64,000 bases of DNA from Sodalis glossinidius str. 'morsitans' (lineage in GTDB: Bacteria; Pseudomonadota; Gammaproteobacteria; Enterobacterales; Enterobacteriaceae). Location of the stretch: contig NC_007712.1 in assembly GCF_000010085.1 (NCBI RefSeq), positions 2,170,001 to 2,234,000 of the forward strand, read 5' to 3'. Every line of letters begins with the position of its first letter. Position 1 is the first letter of the stretch. The notes under the pieces are model-generated. The model did no database searches. It was given only the letters and a program-made list of their open reading frames with translations, and was not told the origin of the DNA. Of the stretch, positions 1-9,205 are shown piece after piece. The translations under genes and the position numbers were made by a program.

Positions 1-2
1 TG

Positions 3-164
3 CTGCAGCGTGTGTATGCGTTAAGCGACGAGCTGCGTCATCTGCGGCAGGCGCGAGCGACGCTGCGGGACCGACGGCGCGATTTGCAGGAGGCCCGGGT
101 GATATTACTGAAAAAACAGGAAAAACTGAAACAGGTACTCACGGATGAGCAATATCAAAACTGA
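3..164 (+). CDS. ssaO: Type III secretion stalk protein SsaO/SctO, C-terminal part (gene cut by window edge)
   Basis: Only the last 53 codons are present; the reading frame enters from the left edge and stops at TGA 162-164. The sequence is Arg/Leu/Gln/Lys-rich and helical, as expected of the coiled-coil central stalk that links the secretion ATPase to the export gate. The end (LLKKQEKLKQVLTDEQYQN) resembles the tail of Salmonella SPI-2 SsaO. The next gene, ssaP, starts inside it at 145, so the two overlap by 20 bases and are probably translationally coupled. Identity rests mainly on position in the O-P-Q-R-S-T-U order, because this family is poorly conserved. Confidence 0.75.
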   Translation: MQRVYALSDELRHLRQARATLRDRRRDLQEARVILLKKQEKLKQVLTDEQYQN

Positions 165-522
165 GGGATGCGCCTGGCATTGGCAACTGGATGACGAAGC
201 GCCGGAGGCCAGCGCCTCAGGGACGCACACGCAGGCCTTTGCGCGCCTGATGCGACAGGGTGCACCGGCGGCGGGTGAGGGAGGCGCGATGCCGTTTATC
301 GCACGCAACGCGAATGCGCGCTATCGGCTGGTGGGTGGCAGTGCCGACGGTCTGATTTGCGATATCAGCGACGGGCCGGACGGGCTGCAAATGCTGGTCA
401 TTGTGCTGGAGACGGATCTTTACCATCAGCTGTGCGCGGTGGCGCCTCGTCTGTCCGCCGTATTGCGCAAAGCCGGTTACCGGATGAGTTTGGAGGTGAG
501 TCGTGCTGAGCCTGACGCCTGA
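145..522 (+). CDS. ssaP: Type III secretion needle-length/substrate-switch protein SsaP (SctP family)
   Basis: A 125-aa protein, nearly the same length as SPI-2 SsaP. It lies between SctO and SctQ genes and overlaps both (20 bases each side). The family sets needle length and switches the apparatus from early to late substrates by contacting the export gate protein SctU. Similarity is mainly in the central YRLVGGSADGL stretch and the C-terminal half; the N-terminus is low complexity. The gene looks intact. The identification depends on synteny as much as sequence, since short SctP proteins diverge quickly. Confidence 0.75.
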   Translation: MSNIKTEGCAWHWQLDDEAPEASASGTHTQAFARLMRQGAPAAGEGGAMPFIARNANARYRLVGGSADGLICDISDGPDGLQMLVIVLETDLYHQLCAVAPRLSAVLRKAGYRMSLEVSRAEPDA

Positions 523-1555
523 GGAACAACCGCTGGTCGAAAAGTTGATGCCGGCAGGGGGTACATTAGGCGCGGTGGCGCTGCAACTGCAGCCATGGTC
601 GTCAAGTACGAAGGGGGTAGTGCTCGCCTTGAGCGCCGACGGCGTACCCTGTGACCTGTGGTTACCGGCGACGGTCTGGCGCGACTGGTGTGAAAAGGTG
701 CTCGGCACGGCCGACGCGACGCAGATAGCAGCGCCGCTGCTGGCGTCTATTGCTGCCTGGGGTCTCACGCCGCTGTTGACGGCAGGCGGGCTGACGCTGT
801 CGTCGTGGACGTCGCCGCGGCCCTGCAACGGCCTGGAAAGACAATTGGCCGTCACCTTCAGGTGGCAGGTGGAGCAACAGACGTTTCAGGGCGTGCTGAT
901 AGGGTTGCCGGCTTGTGTCTCGCGCCGGTTTGCCGCCGGGGTGACGCCGCTAACGCGGACCGACGGCCCGGCGTTATCGCTAAGAGGTACGCTGATTATC
1001 GGCGTGCAATTTCTGACGCTGGCGGCGTTGCGCCAGCTTGGACCGGGGGCGGGGCTTCGATTACAGAGCGCAGGCTGTCCGCGAACGGGAAAATATACCT
1101 TGATCCTGCCTGGCGGATCGGCAGTAGGCATTACCTGGAAAGGGGGGGACACCATGGAAATAGACGCACTGATGCAGGATATCGCGGCGCAGCTGGAGTA
1201 TGACGCACCCGGGGACGCAACACGGCCAGGCGCGCCGCCGGCAGCGACGGCTGATAGCGGCGGCCGGGCAGCGATAACCGACGATGTGAACCGGACCACG
1301 CTTTTGCTCAATGCACTGCCGCAGCAGGTGCGGGTAGATGTGGGAGAGCTGTCGCTGACGGTGGGGGACCTGCGCCGGCTAGCTGTGGGCGACGTCGTGC
1401 CGGTGACCGGCCGGTTTACGCCATACGCCATCTTACGGCTGCATAACCAGACCATTGGCCAGGGGGAACTGGTAAGCTGCGACGGCGCCCTGCTGGTGCG
1501 CATTACCCGCTGGTACCTCACCGAGGCGCAGGCGGATCAGGCCAAAACCGGATAG
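503..1555 (+). CDS. ssaQ: Type III secretion cytoplasmic ring (sorting platform) protein SsaQ/SctQ
   Basis: A 350-aa SctQ protein, slightly longer than Salmonella SsaQ. The last ~80 residues form the SpoA/FliN-like domain (from about NALPQQVRVDVGELSLTVGD to ITRWYL), which builds the cytoplasmic ring that selects substrates. The start at 503 is a GTG that overlaps the end of ssaP. An in-frame ATG at 1154 (codon 218), preceded by a run of seven G ending five bases upstream, could start a separate C-terminal product of 133 aa, as known for SsaQ, SpaO and YscQ. About 50 bases separate its end from ssaR. Confidence 0.88.
   Translation: MLSLTPEEQPLVEKLMPAGGTLGAVALQLQPWSSSTKGVVLALSADGVPCDLWLPATVWRDWCEKVLGTADATQIAAPLLASIAAWGLTPLLTAGGLTLSSWTSPRPCNGLERQLAVTFRWQVEQQTFQGVLIGLPACVSRRFAAGVTPLTRTDGPALSLRGTLIIGVQFLTLAALRQLGPGAGLRLQSAGCPRTGKYTLILPGGSAVGITWKGGDTMEIDALMQDIAAQLEYDAPGDATRPGAPPAATADSGGRAAITDDVNRTTLLLNALPQQVRVDVGELSLTVGDLRRLAVGDVVPVTGRFTPYAILRLHNQTIGQGELVSCDGALLVRITRWYLTEAQADQAKTG
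1154..1555 (+). CDS. Putative internal translation product SsaQ-C (SctQ C-terminal fragment)
   Basis: Inside ssaQ an ATG at 1154 is in the same frame and follows a strong ribosome-binding-like tract (AAAGGGGGGGACACC just before it). The product would be the last 133 residues, holding the complete SpoA domain. In Salmonella SsaQ and homologues, a C-terminal fragment made from an internal start at nearly the same relative place is a structural subunit of the ring. That this site is used here is inference. Confidence 0.55.
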   Translation: MEIDALMQDIAAQLEYDAPGDATRPGAPPAATADSGGRAAITDDVNRTTLLLNALPQQVRVDVGELSLTVGDLRRLAVGDVVPVTGRFTPYAILRLHNQTIGQGELVSCDGALLVRITRWYLTEAQADQAKTG

Positions 1556-1609
1556 TGAGAAAATGGACTGATGCTATAACGGCAGCAGGCTCACCAACCG
1601 GATATTACT

Positions 1610-2257
1610 ATGTCATTACCTGACTCTCCCTGGCAGTTGATAATACTGCTTGTGGTCCTTTCCCTGCTGCCGCTGGCGGTTGTCATGGGAACCTCATTTC
1701 TGAAACTGGCGGTGGTGTTGTCTATTTTACGCAATGCGCTGGGGATCCAGCAGGTGCCGCCTAACATGGCGCTGTACGGCCTGGCGCTTATCCTGTCGCT
1801 ATTCATCATGGCCCCGACCGCATTAGCGGTCAAAGCGCAGTGGCATCCGGTGGCAGCGCCCGGTGATACGCCCTGGGCCAGCGGCTGGGACGGTAAGGCG
1901 CTCATGCCCTATCGCCAATTTTTACGCCGCAACGCCGACGAAAAAGAGATACGCTATTTCCACCAACTGGTAACGAAAACCTGGCCGGAAGAGGCGCGCC
2001 GGCGGGTCAGGCCGGACTCGCTCCTGATCTTGTTGCCGGCGTTTACCGTGAGTCAGCTCAGCCAGGCTTTCCGTATCGGCCTGTTAATTTATCTCCCCTT
2101 TTTGGCCATCGATCTGCTGGTCTCGAATGTGTTATTGGCGATGGGAATGATGATGGTCTCGCCGATGACGATCTCCTTGCCTTTCAAGCTGCTGATTTTC
2201 ATGCTGGCGGGCGGCTGGGATTTGATTTTATCGCAGCTGGTGCAAAGCTTTTCATGA
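1610..2257 (+). CDS. ssaR: Type III secretion export-gate protein SsaR (SctR/FliP family)
   Basis: A 215-aa membrane protein, the same length as SPI-2 SsaR. It shows FliP-family hallmarks: a first membrane segment rich in Leu/Val, the stretch TSFLKLAVVLSILRNALGIQ, a periplasmic middle, and the C-terminal pair of helices beginning near FLAIDLLVSNVLLAMGMMM. Five SctR copies form the core of the export gate in the inner membrane with SctS and SctT. The stop overlaps the ssaS start by four bases (ATGA at 2254), so the genes are coupled. No damage is visible. Confidence 0.95.
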   Translation: MSLPDSPWQLIILLVVLSLLPLAVVMGTSFLKLAVVLSILRNALGIQQVPPNMALYGLALILSLFIMAPTALAVKAQWHPVAAPGDTPWASGWDGKALMPYRQFLRRNADEKEIRYFHQLVTKTWPEEARRRVRPDSLLILLPAFTVSQLSQAFRIGLLIYLPFLAIDLLVSNVLLAMGMMMVSPMTISLPFKLLIFMLAGGWDLILSQLVQSFS

Positions 2258-2523
2258 ACGACGCCGCCCTGACCCATTTAGTGACGCAGCTAATGTGGAT
2301 CGTGCTCATCACGTCTTTACCCGTCGTGCTAGTAGCGTCTGCCGTGGGCATTTTAGTGAGCCTGTTTCAGGCGTTAACGCAAATTCAGGATCAGACTTTA
2401 CAGTTCATGATAAAGCTGCTGGCGGTGGCGATAACGTTAATGGCCAGTTATCCCTGGCTGGGCGGAATTCTGCTGGGCTATACCCGTCAGGTGTTGCTGC
2501 AAATCGGGATGCGGGGCGGATGA
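2254..2523 (+). CDS. ssaS: Type III secretion export-gate protein SsaS (SctS/FliQ family)
   Basis: An 89-aa protein of two long hydrophobic hairpin helices (about residues 13-40 and 48-75), the standard FliQ/SctS architecture and length. The stretch ALTQIQDQTLQFMIKL is a family signature. It sits around the SctR/SctT core of the export gate. Its ATG overlaps the end of ssaR and its TGA overlaps the start of ssaT, continuing the tightly packed operon. Confidence 0.95.
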   Translation: MNDAALTHLVTQLMWIVLITSLPVVLVASAVGILVSLFQALTQIQDQTLQFMIKLLAVAITLMASYPWLGGILLGYTRQVLLQIGMRGG

Positions 2524-3290
2524 TCGCGCTTACGGACGGTCTGGTGACGGTGGCGTTCACGCTTATCCGACCTTTGGGCTTGACCTTGCTCTTCCCGCTG
2601 CTTAATACCCGCAGTCTCGGTAGCGCGCTGATTAGAAACGGCGTGTTATTGGCGCTGATTATTCCCATGTTGCCACTGGTATATAAACAGGCGGCGCCAT
2701 TGCGCGGTTGGGGGTTGCTCGAACGAGTGCCGGGAGAGCTGCTCATTGGTGTTATCCTCGGGTTTTGTGCCGCCATTCCATTCTGGGCGGTGGATATGGC
2801 AGGCTTTCTTATCGATACGCTGCGCGGTGCCACGATGGGTTCTGTTTACAATCCGTCCATGGCGATGCAAACTTCATTGTTTGGCCTGTTGTTCAGCCAA
2901 TTTCTCTGCGCGCTGTTCTTTCTGGGGGGCGGCATTAATCTATTGCTCAGCGCGCTGTATGACTCTTATCGCGCCTTCCCGCCGGGTACGACGCTGGCGC
3001 TGGACCGCAGGCTGTTTGATTTCATTCTCACGCAGTGGCAACTACTCTATTGTTTGTGCCTGAGTTTTTCGCTGCCGGCGGTGCTCAGTATGATATTGGC
3101 GGATTTGGCGCTGGGCTTAATCAACCGTTCCGCACGGCAGTTAAACGTGTTCTTTCTCTCCATGCCGATCAAAAGCGCATTGGCGCTTCTCCTGCTGCTG
3201 GTGTCATTGCCTTATGCCTTCCATCATTACTTGCAGGAGACGGAAACGCTGTATCAGGCGTTGACCAAAGCGTGGCTCTGGCATGGGTGA
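2520..3290 (+). CDS. ssaT: Type III secretion export-gate protein SsaT (SctT/FliR family)
   Basis: A 256-aa polytopic membrane protein, close to the 259 aa of SPI-2 SsaT. The start is the ATG at 2520 that overlaps the ssaS stop (ATGA); the reading frame stays open upstream but that region belongs to ssaS. Family signatures include VPGELLIGVILGF, DMAGFLIDTLRGATMG and NVFFLSMPIKSALALLL. It caps the export gate assembly. The gene overlaps ssaU by eight bases. It appears intact. Confidence 0.94.
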   Translation: MIALTDGLVTVAFTLIRPLGLTLLFPLLNTRSLGSALIRNGVLLALIIPMLPLVYKQAAPLRGWGLLERVPGELLIGVILGFCAAIPFWAVDMAGFLIDTLRGATMGSVYNPSMAMQTSLFGLLFSQFLCALFFLGGGINLLLSALYDSYRAFPPGTTLALDRRLFDFILTQWQLLYCLCLSFSLPAVLSMILADLALGLINRSARQLNVFFLSMPIKSALALLLLLVSLPYAFHHYLQETETLYQALTKAWLWHG

Positions 3291-4347
3291 GAAAACTGAA
3301 AAACCGACCGAAAAGCGACGTCGCGACCGCCGTAAAGAAGGACAGGTGATAAAAAGCAATGAAATCACCTCCGGCGTTCAACTGGCCGCGATACTCCTTT
3401 TCTGGCACCTGTTCGCCGAGGCGGTGATAGAGCGGACATCGACGCTTATCGTCTTGTCCATAAGCCTGATTAATCGACCTTTCCTGTTTGCCTTCAATCA
3501 GCTGTTGCATGTTGTGCTATCGTCGGCCGGATTGTTGTTCGCCTTATTTGGCGGTATGTTAGCGCTAGCCACCGTTGGCAGCGTGCTGCTACAGATAGGG
3601 TTCGTCCTGGCCAGTAAAGCCGTGGGCATCAAGGGACGTCGCATTAATCCGGTCAGTAATCTCAAACAAATTTTTTCGCTCCACAGCCTGGTGGAATTGT
3701 GTAAATCCACCGGTAAGGTCGTGGTGTTGACGCTGATTTTTGCCGGCCTGTTTTATTATTATGCAACGACATTTCAGGCGCTGCCGTTTTGCAATAGCCG
3801 TTGTGCGTTGCCGCTGTTTACCACTTTCACTCGCTGGATGTGGTTTGGATTAATCGGTTTTTATATTGTCCTTGGAGTACTCGATTACGCTTTTCAGGCC
3901 CATAACACCCTGAAGCAGCAACGAATGAGCAAGGAGGAAGTAAAACAGGAATATAAGGATGCGGAAGGCGATCCCTACATGAAACAACGCCGGCACGAAA
4001 TGCAGCATGAGATCCAAAGCGGTAGTCTTGCGCACAATGTTAAACGATCGGCCGTCGTGATACGTAACCCGACCCATATTGCGATTTGTCTGGGGTATCA
4101 TCCAATCGATATGCCGGTGCCGCGTGTGCTGGACAAAGGTACGGCCGAACGTGCAGGACAAATTGTTGACCTGGCACAACGCGCCGCCGTGCCGGTTGTG
4201 GAAAATATCCCTCTCGCGCGGGCGCTTTTCCAGCATGTCGGCTGCGGCGACAGAATACCGGAAACGCTGTTTGAACCGGTAGCGGTACTGTTGCGTATGG
4301 TTCTGGAAATTGACTATCATTGCGATGAAAAAACGGTAAAATCATGA
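3283..4347 (+). CDS. ssaU: Type III secretion autocleaving switch protein SsaU (SctU/FlhB family)
   Basis: A 354-aa protein (SPI-2 SsaU is 352 aa). The N-terminus MGEKTEKPTEKRRRDRRKEG and four membrane helices are typical. The self-cleavage motif NPTH occurs at residues 262-265, flanked by VVIRNPTHIAICLGYHP. Cleavage between Asn and Pro lets the export gate switch substrate class. Resemblance to SsaU is high across the whole length and decides the assignment of the locus to the SPI-2-like family rather than the SPI-1 or Ysa type. It is the last apparatus gene of the operon. Confidence 0.96.
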   Translation: MGEKTEKPTEKRRRDRRKEGQVIKSNEITSGVQLAAILLFWHLFAEAVIERTSTLIVLSISLINRPFLFAFNQLLHVVLSSAGLLFALFGGMLALATVGSVLLQIGFVLASKAVGIKGRRINPVSNLKQIFSLHSLVELCKSTGKVVVLTLIFAGLFYYYATTFQALPFCNSRCALPLFTTFTRWMWFGLIGFYIVLGVLDYAFQAHNTLKQQRMSKEEVKQEYKDAEGDPYMKQRRHEMQHEIQSGSLAHNVKRSAVVIRNPTHIAICLGYHPIDMPVPRVLDKGTAERAGQIVDLAQRAAVPVVENIPLARALFQHVGCGDRIPETLFEPVAVLLRMVLEIDYHCDEKTVKS

Positions 4348-4487
4348 ACTGTGATTTGCCGTACAATAAGCATGACCTCTCTTGCATCGTCACACGTAAA
4401 TTATCTGTCCGGCTTTGTCGTCAATTGATTATTTCCTACACGGTAGCGCGTTCAAGACTCGAAAAAAAATGATAGAAGGAACTGTCT

Positions 4488-5072
4488 ATGAGGACTGCAG
4501 TACATACATCATCAGGGAAGGTGAATATGGCTATTTCCGCCAATCTGGCCGGAAGAATGATAGCTGGCGATCAAAGTGTGTATCACTTCAATTTATGGCG
4601 CAAATCGGTTGATCTCATAAGATATATTCTTACCGGACGTTCGTTGCAAGAAGATTATGAAGTTTTATTTAACTTATTAAATATCAACAACCGGCCACGC
4701 ATTTTGGACAAAATGCCCGCAGCGGATATTAAAACGTTAAGGCATGTGTTGGGTTTTATTCGCATGATTGATAATAGCCCGCCGGAACTCAGGAGCCAAT
4801 ATAGCCTGCAGGGACGGTTTCGCGAAGGACGCATCGCGGTGCGCCTGAGTTTTGATGATATAGTAATGATAGAGGTCTTATTAACGGAAGAGGCTTTTGG
4901 GTTGTTAAATACTGTCTTCACGGTTAATGAGCGGGGCGTGATGATCTATGTTGAGTGTGCGACCAACGGTCACGCCGGGGGTAAGCTGGAGGCCCGGTTT
5001 ATTGCCGCCTGCGAGCGTTGGCTACAGGCCAAATCCGGCAAATCCGCGCCGCCGGAGGCCACTCGCGTGTAG
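4488..5072 (+). CDS. Unrecognised 194-aa protein next to the secretion operon
   Basis: I do not recognise the family. The reading frame is open for 194 codons from ATG 4488 (GAAGGA seven bases upstream), with an alternative ATG at 4527 (AAGG upstream) giving 181 aa. The protein is soluble, mixed charge, with a central LRHVLGFIRMIDNSPPELR stretch and a C-terminal half that looks like an alternating beta/alpha fold (GRIAVRLSFDDIVMIEVLL, then MIYVECA). There is no signal peptide. It lies 140 bases after ssaU on the same strand, so it may be a secreted effector, chaperone or regulator tied to the system, but that is inference from position only. Confidence 0.6.
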   Translation: MRTAVHTSSGKVNMAISANLAGRMIAGDQSVYHFNLWRKSVDLIRYILTGRSLQEDYEVLFNLLNINNRPRILDKMPAADIKTLRHVLGFIRMIDNSPPELRSQYSLQGRFREGRIAVRLSFDDIVMIEVLLTEEAFGLLNTVFTVNERGVMIYVECATNGHAGGKLEARFIAACERWLQAKSGKSAPPEATRV

Positions 5073-6127
5073 AGATAATCCATCTGTCTCCCTGGCGAGA
5101 GAAAGGGCGTTTTACGCAAGGTCTACGTGGATGCTCGAAGGTGTCAACCAGCAGCGCTTATAATCTTCGTCTCACGATGTGCTGTTGCCGCCGCACCCGA
5201 GTCTGGCGGCAATAGCGCAATTCAAGGAGAATTTAGTGCTAAGAACGGCGGTCGTGCGCAGGTGTTGCCTTTGACGTGATTATGCCCTATGCTGCCGCAT
5301 TACCGGTGATAGACAACGGGCGTTCACGGTGTGCTAAGAAATTCGGTTGCCGAGACACCCTCGAATAAAGCGCGTATCCCGACGCCGATTCGTGCCGTAA
5401 ACCCTTAATGTTTATACTAAGTGCTTATTATTTTTGAGTTGGTAAGATTTGTGCGTTTGCCAAAAATAAAATAAATAAAAACCCCTAGTAGCAGTAGAAT
5501 AATACAAAGCAGATCAATAATAAAACGTGAGAGTTCCTTATAAGAAGAGGTTAACTTATACACGAGTCATTCCGACAGGCGAATTCCTCTTTATTACATA
5601 GTTAATTGAAGTGAATATCAATGGGTAACGCGCGAACTGTTAACTATAAAGCGCATTTTCTTATGAATACAAAAAAACGATATCAGAGGACACAAAAATC
5701 ACCGGCGATAAATGTGCAGACAAAATCCATTTCTGTTTAATGATAAAAATTGATACGGATCATAAAATGATCCATGGAATGAATTGGGCGTAATTGACGG
5801 TTTATTGTTGATGAAAATAATGCTCGTCGACAGGATGCAACGATTTTGTGGACGCGTTATTTATTGCAGGATTAAAAGTATTTTTAAACGTGAACCGAGA
5901 AAGAACAAGGCAGACAGGCGTCGGGAGGGATGTGATGTGGCCGGAGTGAAGCGTGTGAAGGTGGAGTAGAATGAGGAAAAACGACTTAAGGCGCACCGAT
6001 ACCCGGTGATGAGGGAGAGGAGGGGACATTGGCGGTCAAGGGGCGAGAACGGCTTAAGGCTACCGTCTGGCGGGCCGCCTGACGGTAGGGCGATAGGGTG
6101 GGTGTCGCGCAGGACACGGCCCGGCGC
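5073..6127. other. Gene-poor stretch of about 1 kb, AT-rich
   Basis: I see no credible gene here. The part from about 5400 to 5960 is clearly richer in A/T than its surroundings. Open frames present (for example 5784-5969) lack a plausible protein character. It could hold promoters or decayed sequence at the edge of the secretion locus. A hairpin near the right end (6060-6088, arms CTACCGTC-TGGCG and CGCC-TGACGGTAG with one mismatch) lies just past the stop of the leftward VOC gene. Confidence 0.5.
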
Positions 6128-6553
6128 TTATTTGGCAAACAGCTGGCTTCTGTCCTTGAAGGCTTTAAACTCCAGCGCGTTGCCGCAGGGATCGAGTAAA
6201 AACATAGTGGCTTGTTCGCCTACCTGCCCTTCAAAGCGAATATAGGGTTCGATAACGAAGGGGGTGGCGAAATCACGCAATCTCGCCGCCAGCGTTTCCC
6301 ATTCCTCCCAGGACAGCACAATGCCAAAATGCGGTACAGGAACGTCATGGCCGTCAACCGGATTAGTGCCCAGCGCCTGTTGCGCGGGGGTTTTGGCCTG
6401 TTCATGAATCACCAGTTGATGACCGTAAAAATCGAAGTCCACCCAGTGTTCGCTGGAGCTGCCTTCCTCCAGACCGAATACGTCCCGGTAAAAGCGGCGC
6501 GCGTCGGGTAGATTGTCAACCGGAATGGCTAAATGAAACGGGCTTAGAGCCAT
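6128..6553 (-). CDS. VOC-superfamily protein (glyoxalase/dioxygenase fold)
   Basis: A 141-aa intact protein. The opening MALSPFHLAIPVDNLPDARRF and the later WVDFDFYGHQLVIHE, DVPVPHFGIVL and DPCGNALEFKAF are hallmarks of vicinal-oxygen-chelate proteins, which use His/Glu ligands on paired beta-alpha-beta-beta-beta units to hold a metal. The start at 6553 is chosen because AGGAG lies seven bases upstream; a longer frame starts at 6571 but has no such site. The substrate cannot be told from sequence. It stands alone between the secretion locus and a set of broken catabolic genes. Confidence 0.88.
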   Translation of the reverse strand: MALSPFHLAIPVDNLPDARRFYRDVFGLEEGSSSEHWVDFDFYGHQLVIHEQAKTPAQQALGTNPVDGHDVPVPHFGIVLSWEEWETLAARLRDFATPFVIEPYIRFEGQVGEQATMFLLDPCGNALEFKAFKDRSQLFAK

Positions 6554-6672
6554 GGGTTTTCTCCTGTTCATGCCGGGTATCGGCAGTTGCAGGTTATTCT
6601 TACCTTGAAATATTTTTATTAAAAGCGAATATTATCACTACTACTCATAAAAAATTTTGCTAAGTGAACCGC

Positions 6673-7528
6673 ATGCTGCGCGAATTGCATACCTTCATCG
6701 CCGTGACCCGTTATGGTACGTTTTCGGTGGCCGGTTAGCGCATCGGCCTGACACAATCGGCGGTCAGCGCCCAAATCCGCATGCTGTAACAGTATCTCGG
6801 CATGCTGCTGTTTGACCGCAGCGGCCGGGCGGCGGCGGTGCCTATCGTGCAGGACATTGTGATGCTGTTTGGCAGGGTGCGTCAGCCAGCAACCGTCAGT
6901 GAATACCGCGGTACGGTCAGGATTGGCGCCATTTCCACCACGCAAACCGGGCTTACTCCCCCAGGTGCTGCTCCGTCTGCGGTGTCAGGCGCCTGATCTA
7001 GAAACGCAAATCGTACCCGGCGTGTCGTTCAACCTGCTTAATCAGGTCGAGGCGGGCAATATTGATTTGGCGGTGGTGATTAAACCCGATTTTGTGCTGA
7101 CCAAGGATCTCTACAGCGAGCCTTTGCTGCGTGAGCCGTTTGTGCTGGTCGCGCCGCCGGACATGGCGGGAGACGACCCACTCGCGCTACTGCGCGACGC
7201 GCCGTTTATCCGTTATGATCGCACGTCGTTCGGCGGCCGGAGGGTGAGTCAATTTTTACGTCAGCAGCGTCTAACACCAAAAATTGCGCTGGAAATCGAT
7301 GAGATTGACGCGATTGTGCGCATGGTGGAGCACAATCTCGCCGTGGCGCTGGCCGGACAATGGCGCGAGCGTGCCGATCACGTGCGCATTGTACCGCTGG
7401 GGGAATCGCTGACCTTTTATCGTGAGCTGATAGTGGTCATGCGTTACAGTTAGCGGAAATCGCTGTTGCACCAGCTTATTACCGGCTTTTTGCGCGCCGC
7501 CGCGACCGAAGCCCAAACGGGGGGATAG
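6673..7528 (+). pseudogene. LysR-family transcription regulator, broken
   Basis: From ATG 6673 the frame reads as a LysR N-terminal helix-turn-helix (MLRELHTFIAVTRYGTFSVAG, then IGLTQSAVSAQIRML, then LLFDRSGR). It carries stops TAG at 6736 and TAA at 6787, then shifts frame near 6955. The effector-binding domain follows (IGAISTTQTGLLPQ, NLLNQVEAGNIDLAVVIKP) to a third stop at 7451 and a remnant to 7528. It sits next to the pxp remnants and may have controlled them. Confidence 0.88.
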
Positions 7529-7653
7529 CGTCTTCTGTCTTTAAGGCGGGATGTCCACGGAGATAGTTCGCTTAGCGGGTTCCCTGAGGCCGGCGGCGCT
7601 AGGGATGGTGCAACCTTGCCGCGCACGCAGTTTGCGCGGCAAGATCGGACGTA

Positions 7654-8540
7654 CTATCTAGAGGCAGGCTTGTGCGTCGTATCGCCTGGTTTCTGCTGCC
7701 CCAGCCGGGCCAGGTCTGTGCGAATGACGGTGGCGATTTTCGGGTAGCCGCCGGTGGTTTGACGGTCATTCATGGCGATAATCGGCTGTCCGTTGCCGGG
7801 TATCTGGATACTGCCGCGGGAAATGGCGTCGGACACAATATTGAAACCCTGCAGGTGGGGCACCGGCGGTCCGCTCAGGCGATAGCCCATCCGGTCGCTT
7901 TCGCTGCTAATGCGGTATTCGCCGGCGAGAAAACACGCCAGACCTGCCTGGCTAAAATGCGTCTGCTGTGGACTCGCGACCACCCGGATTGGCCGGCGTT
8001 CACGTTGTGGCATCAGTTGCTGCACCGGCAGGCTGTCCGCCAAAAGTCCGAAGGGCAACGTTGCCGTCAGCGGCAGCTAATCGCCTTTTTGCAGCGGCCG
8101 TCCGTTAAGGCCGCCAATCGCGGCTCGCGCCAGCGTAGACACGTTACCCATCACCGGTGCAATGGCGCGCCCGCTACCTCCAGATAACCGCGGGCGCCGC
8201 TGCGGGCGTGGATGACGCGCAGCGTACTGCCCGGCTGCATGCTATGGCGGCAATAGGGGGGCAGCGCCACGTCATCCAGCGTCAGTTGCATATCGCCGGT
8301 AACGGAGAAACGGCAGGGAGCGCTTCCCGCCAGGCGCAGCGTGGCGCCGGTCAGGGTGAACTCGAGTGCGCCCATCGATTCTGGATTGCCTACCAGGGCA
8401 TTGGCGATGGCGAAACTCATCTCGTCCATCGCGCCCGAAGGCGGTACGCCGCGATCTTCAAAACCGAACCGACCCGCGTCTTGCAAGGTAGTGTAGACCC
8501 CGGGGGTCAGCACGTCAAAACCGTTCGCCATTATTGCCAT
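7654..8540 (-). pseudogene. pxpC: 5-oxoprolinase subunit PxpC (biotin-dependent carboxyltransferase family), broken
   Basis: The N-terminal third (8151-8540, starting MAIMANGFDVLTPGVYTTLQD) and the C-terminal half (7654-8058, with SSESDRMGYRLSG and NGQPIIAMNDRQTTGGYP) are both clear PxpC/YbgK homology, but they lie in different frames. The middle (GNVSTLARAAIGGLNGRPL) is in the second frame and is followed by an in-frame TAG. The intact enzyme, with PxpA and PxpB, hydrolyses 5-oxoproline to glutamate using ATP. It overlaps pxpB by about ten bases. Confidence 0.88.
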
Positions 8541-9150
8541 GTCCAGTCGGGAAGATAATCAGGTTGCTCCTCCAGCCGGGTAAAAACCGCTACGGCGACC
8601 GGTGTAAAACGGACATGGTCGCCGGCGCTAAACAAAAACGGCGTTTCGCGATCCAGGACGAAACTGCGCACCGGCATGCGGCCGATCAAATGCCAGCCGC
8701 TGGGTGCCTCTACCGAACCGACCGCGGTCTGCATGCTGCCGATGCTACCGGCTGGCGTTTTCAGGCGCGGTAATTCCCGGCGCGAGGTATGCAGGCGACG
8801 GTCCAGGCCGCCGAGATAGGCGAAGCCGGGCATAAAACCTTCATGTAGACCCGGTAGGTGGCCGCGCAGTGAAGGTTTATCACCTGCTGCGGCGTAAGAT
8901 GGTGCAGCGCGGCCAGGGTGGCCAGATCGACGCCGTGATCACCGTCGTAACAAACCGGAATGGTCCAGCATTTTGCCCGTTGCCCAAGGGAGTCGGGTTG
9001 CGTCAGCAGTGCCTGTAGTTGCGCCACTAGCAACGCCTGTCTTATCTGTGTGGAATCGTAGCCGACGGTCAGCGCCGCGTCTTTGACTCTGGCCGCCAGA
9101 GCGGTGACCCGTTGATTAATCTGTTCATCGATGACTTCCCCGAAATCCAC
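8531..9150 (-). pseudogene. pxpB: 5-oxoprolinase subunit PxpB, broken
   Basis: Two frames together cover PxpB/YbgJ: 8761-9150 (FGEVIDEQINQRV, then CYDGDHGVDLATLAALHHL) and 8531-8833 (PGFAYLGGLDRRL, GSVEAPSGWHLIGRMPV). They join through a frameshift near 8825. The N-terminal segment has also lost residues between AARVKDAALT and VGYDST, and the normal start is missing. The gene directly precedes pxpC on the same strand, as in functional operons. Confidence 0.85.
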
Positions 9151-9162
9151 TCAGACCGCCTG

Positions 9163-9205
<43 letters not shown>

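Noticed and set aside
217..855. A 212-codon open frame on the minus strand across ssaP and ssaQ
   Set aside because: It is the antisense shadow of GC-rich intact secretion genes and has no protein-like composition.
5784..5969. A 61-codon frame in the gap after the secretion locus
   Set aside because: It lacks a convincing ribosome site or protein character and sits in AT-rich non-coding sequence.
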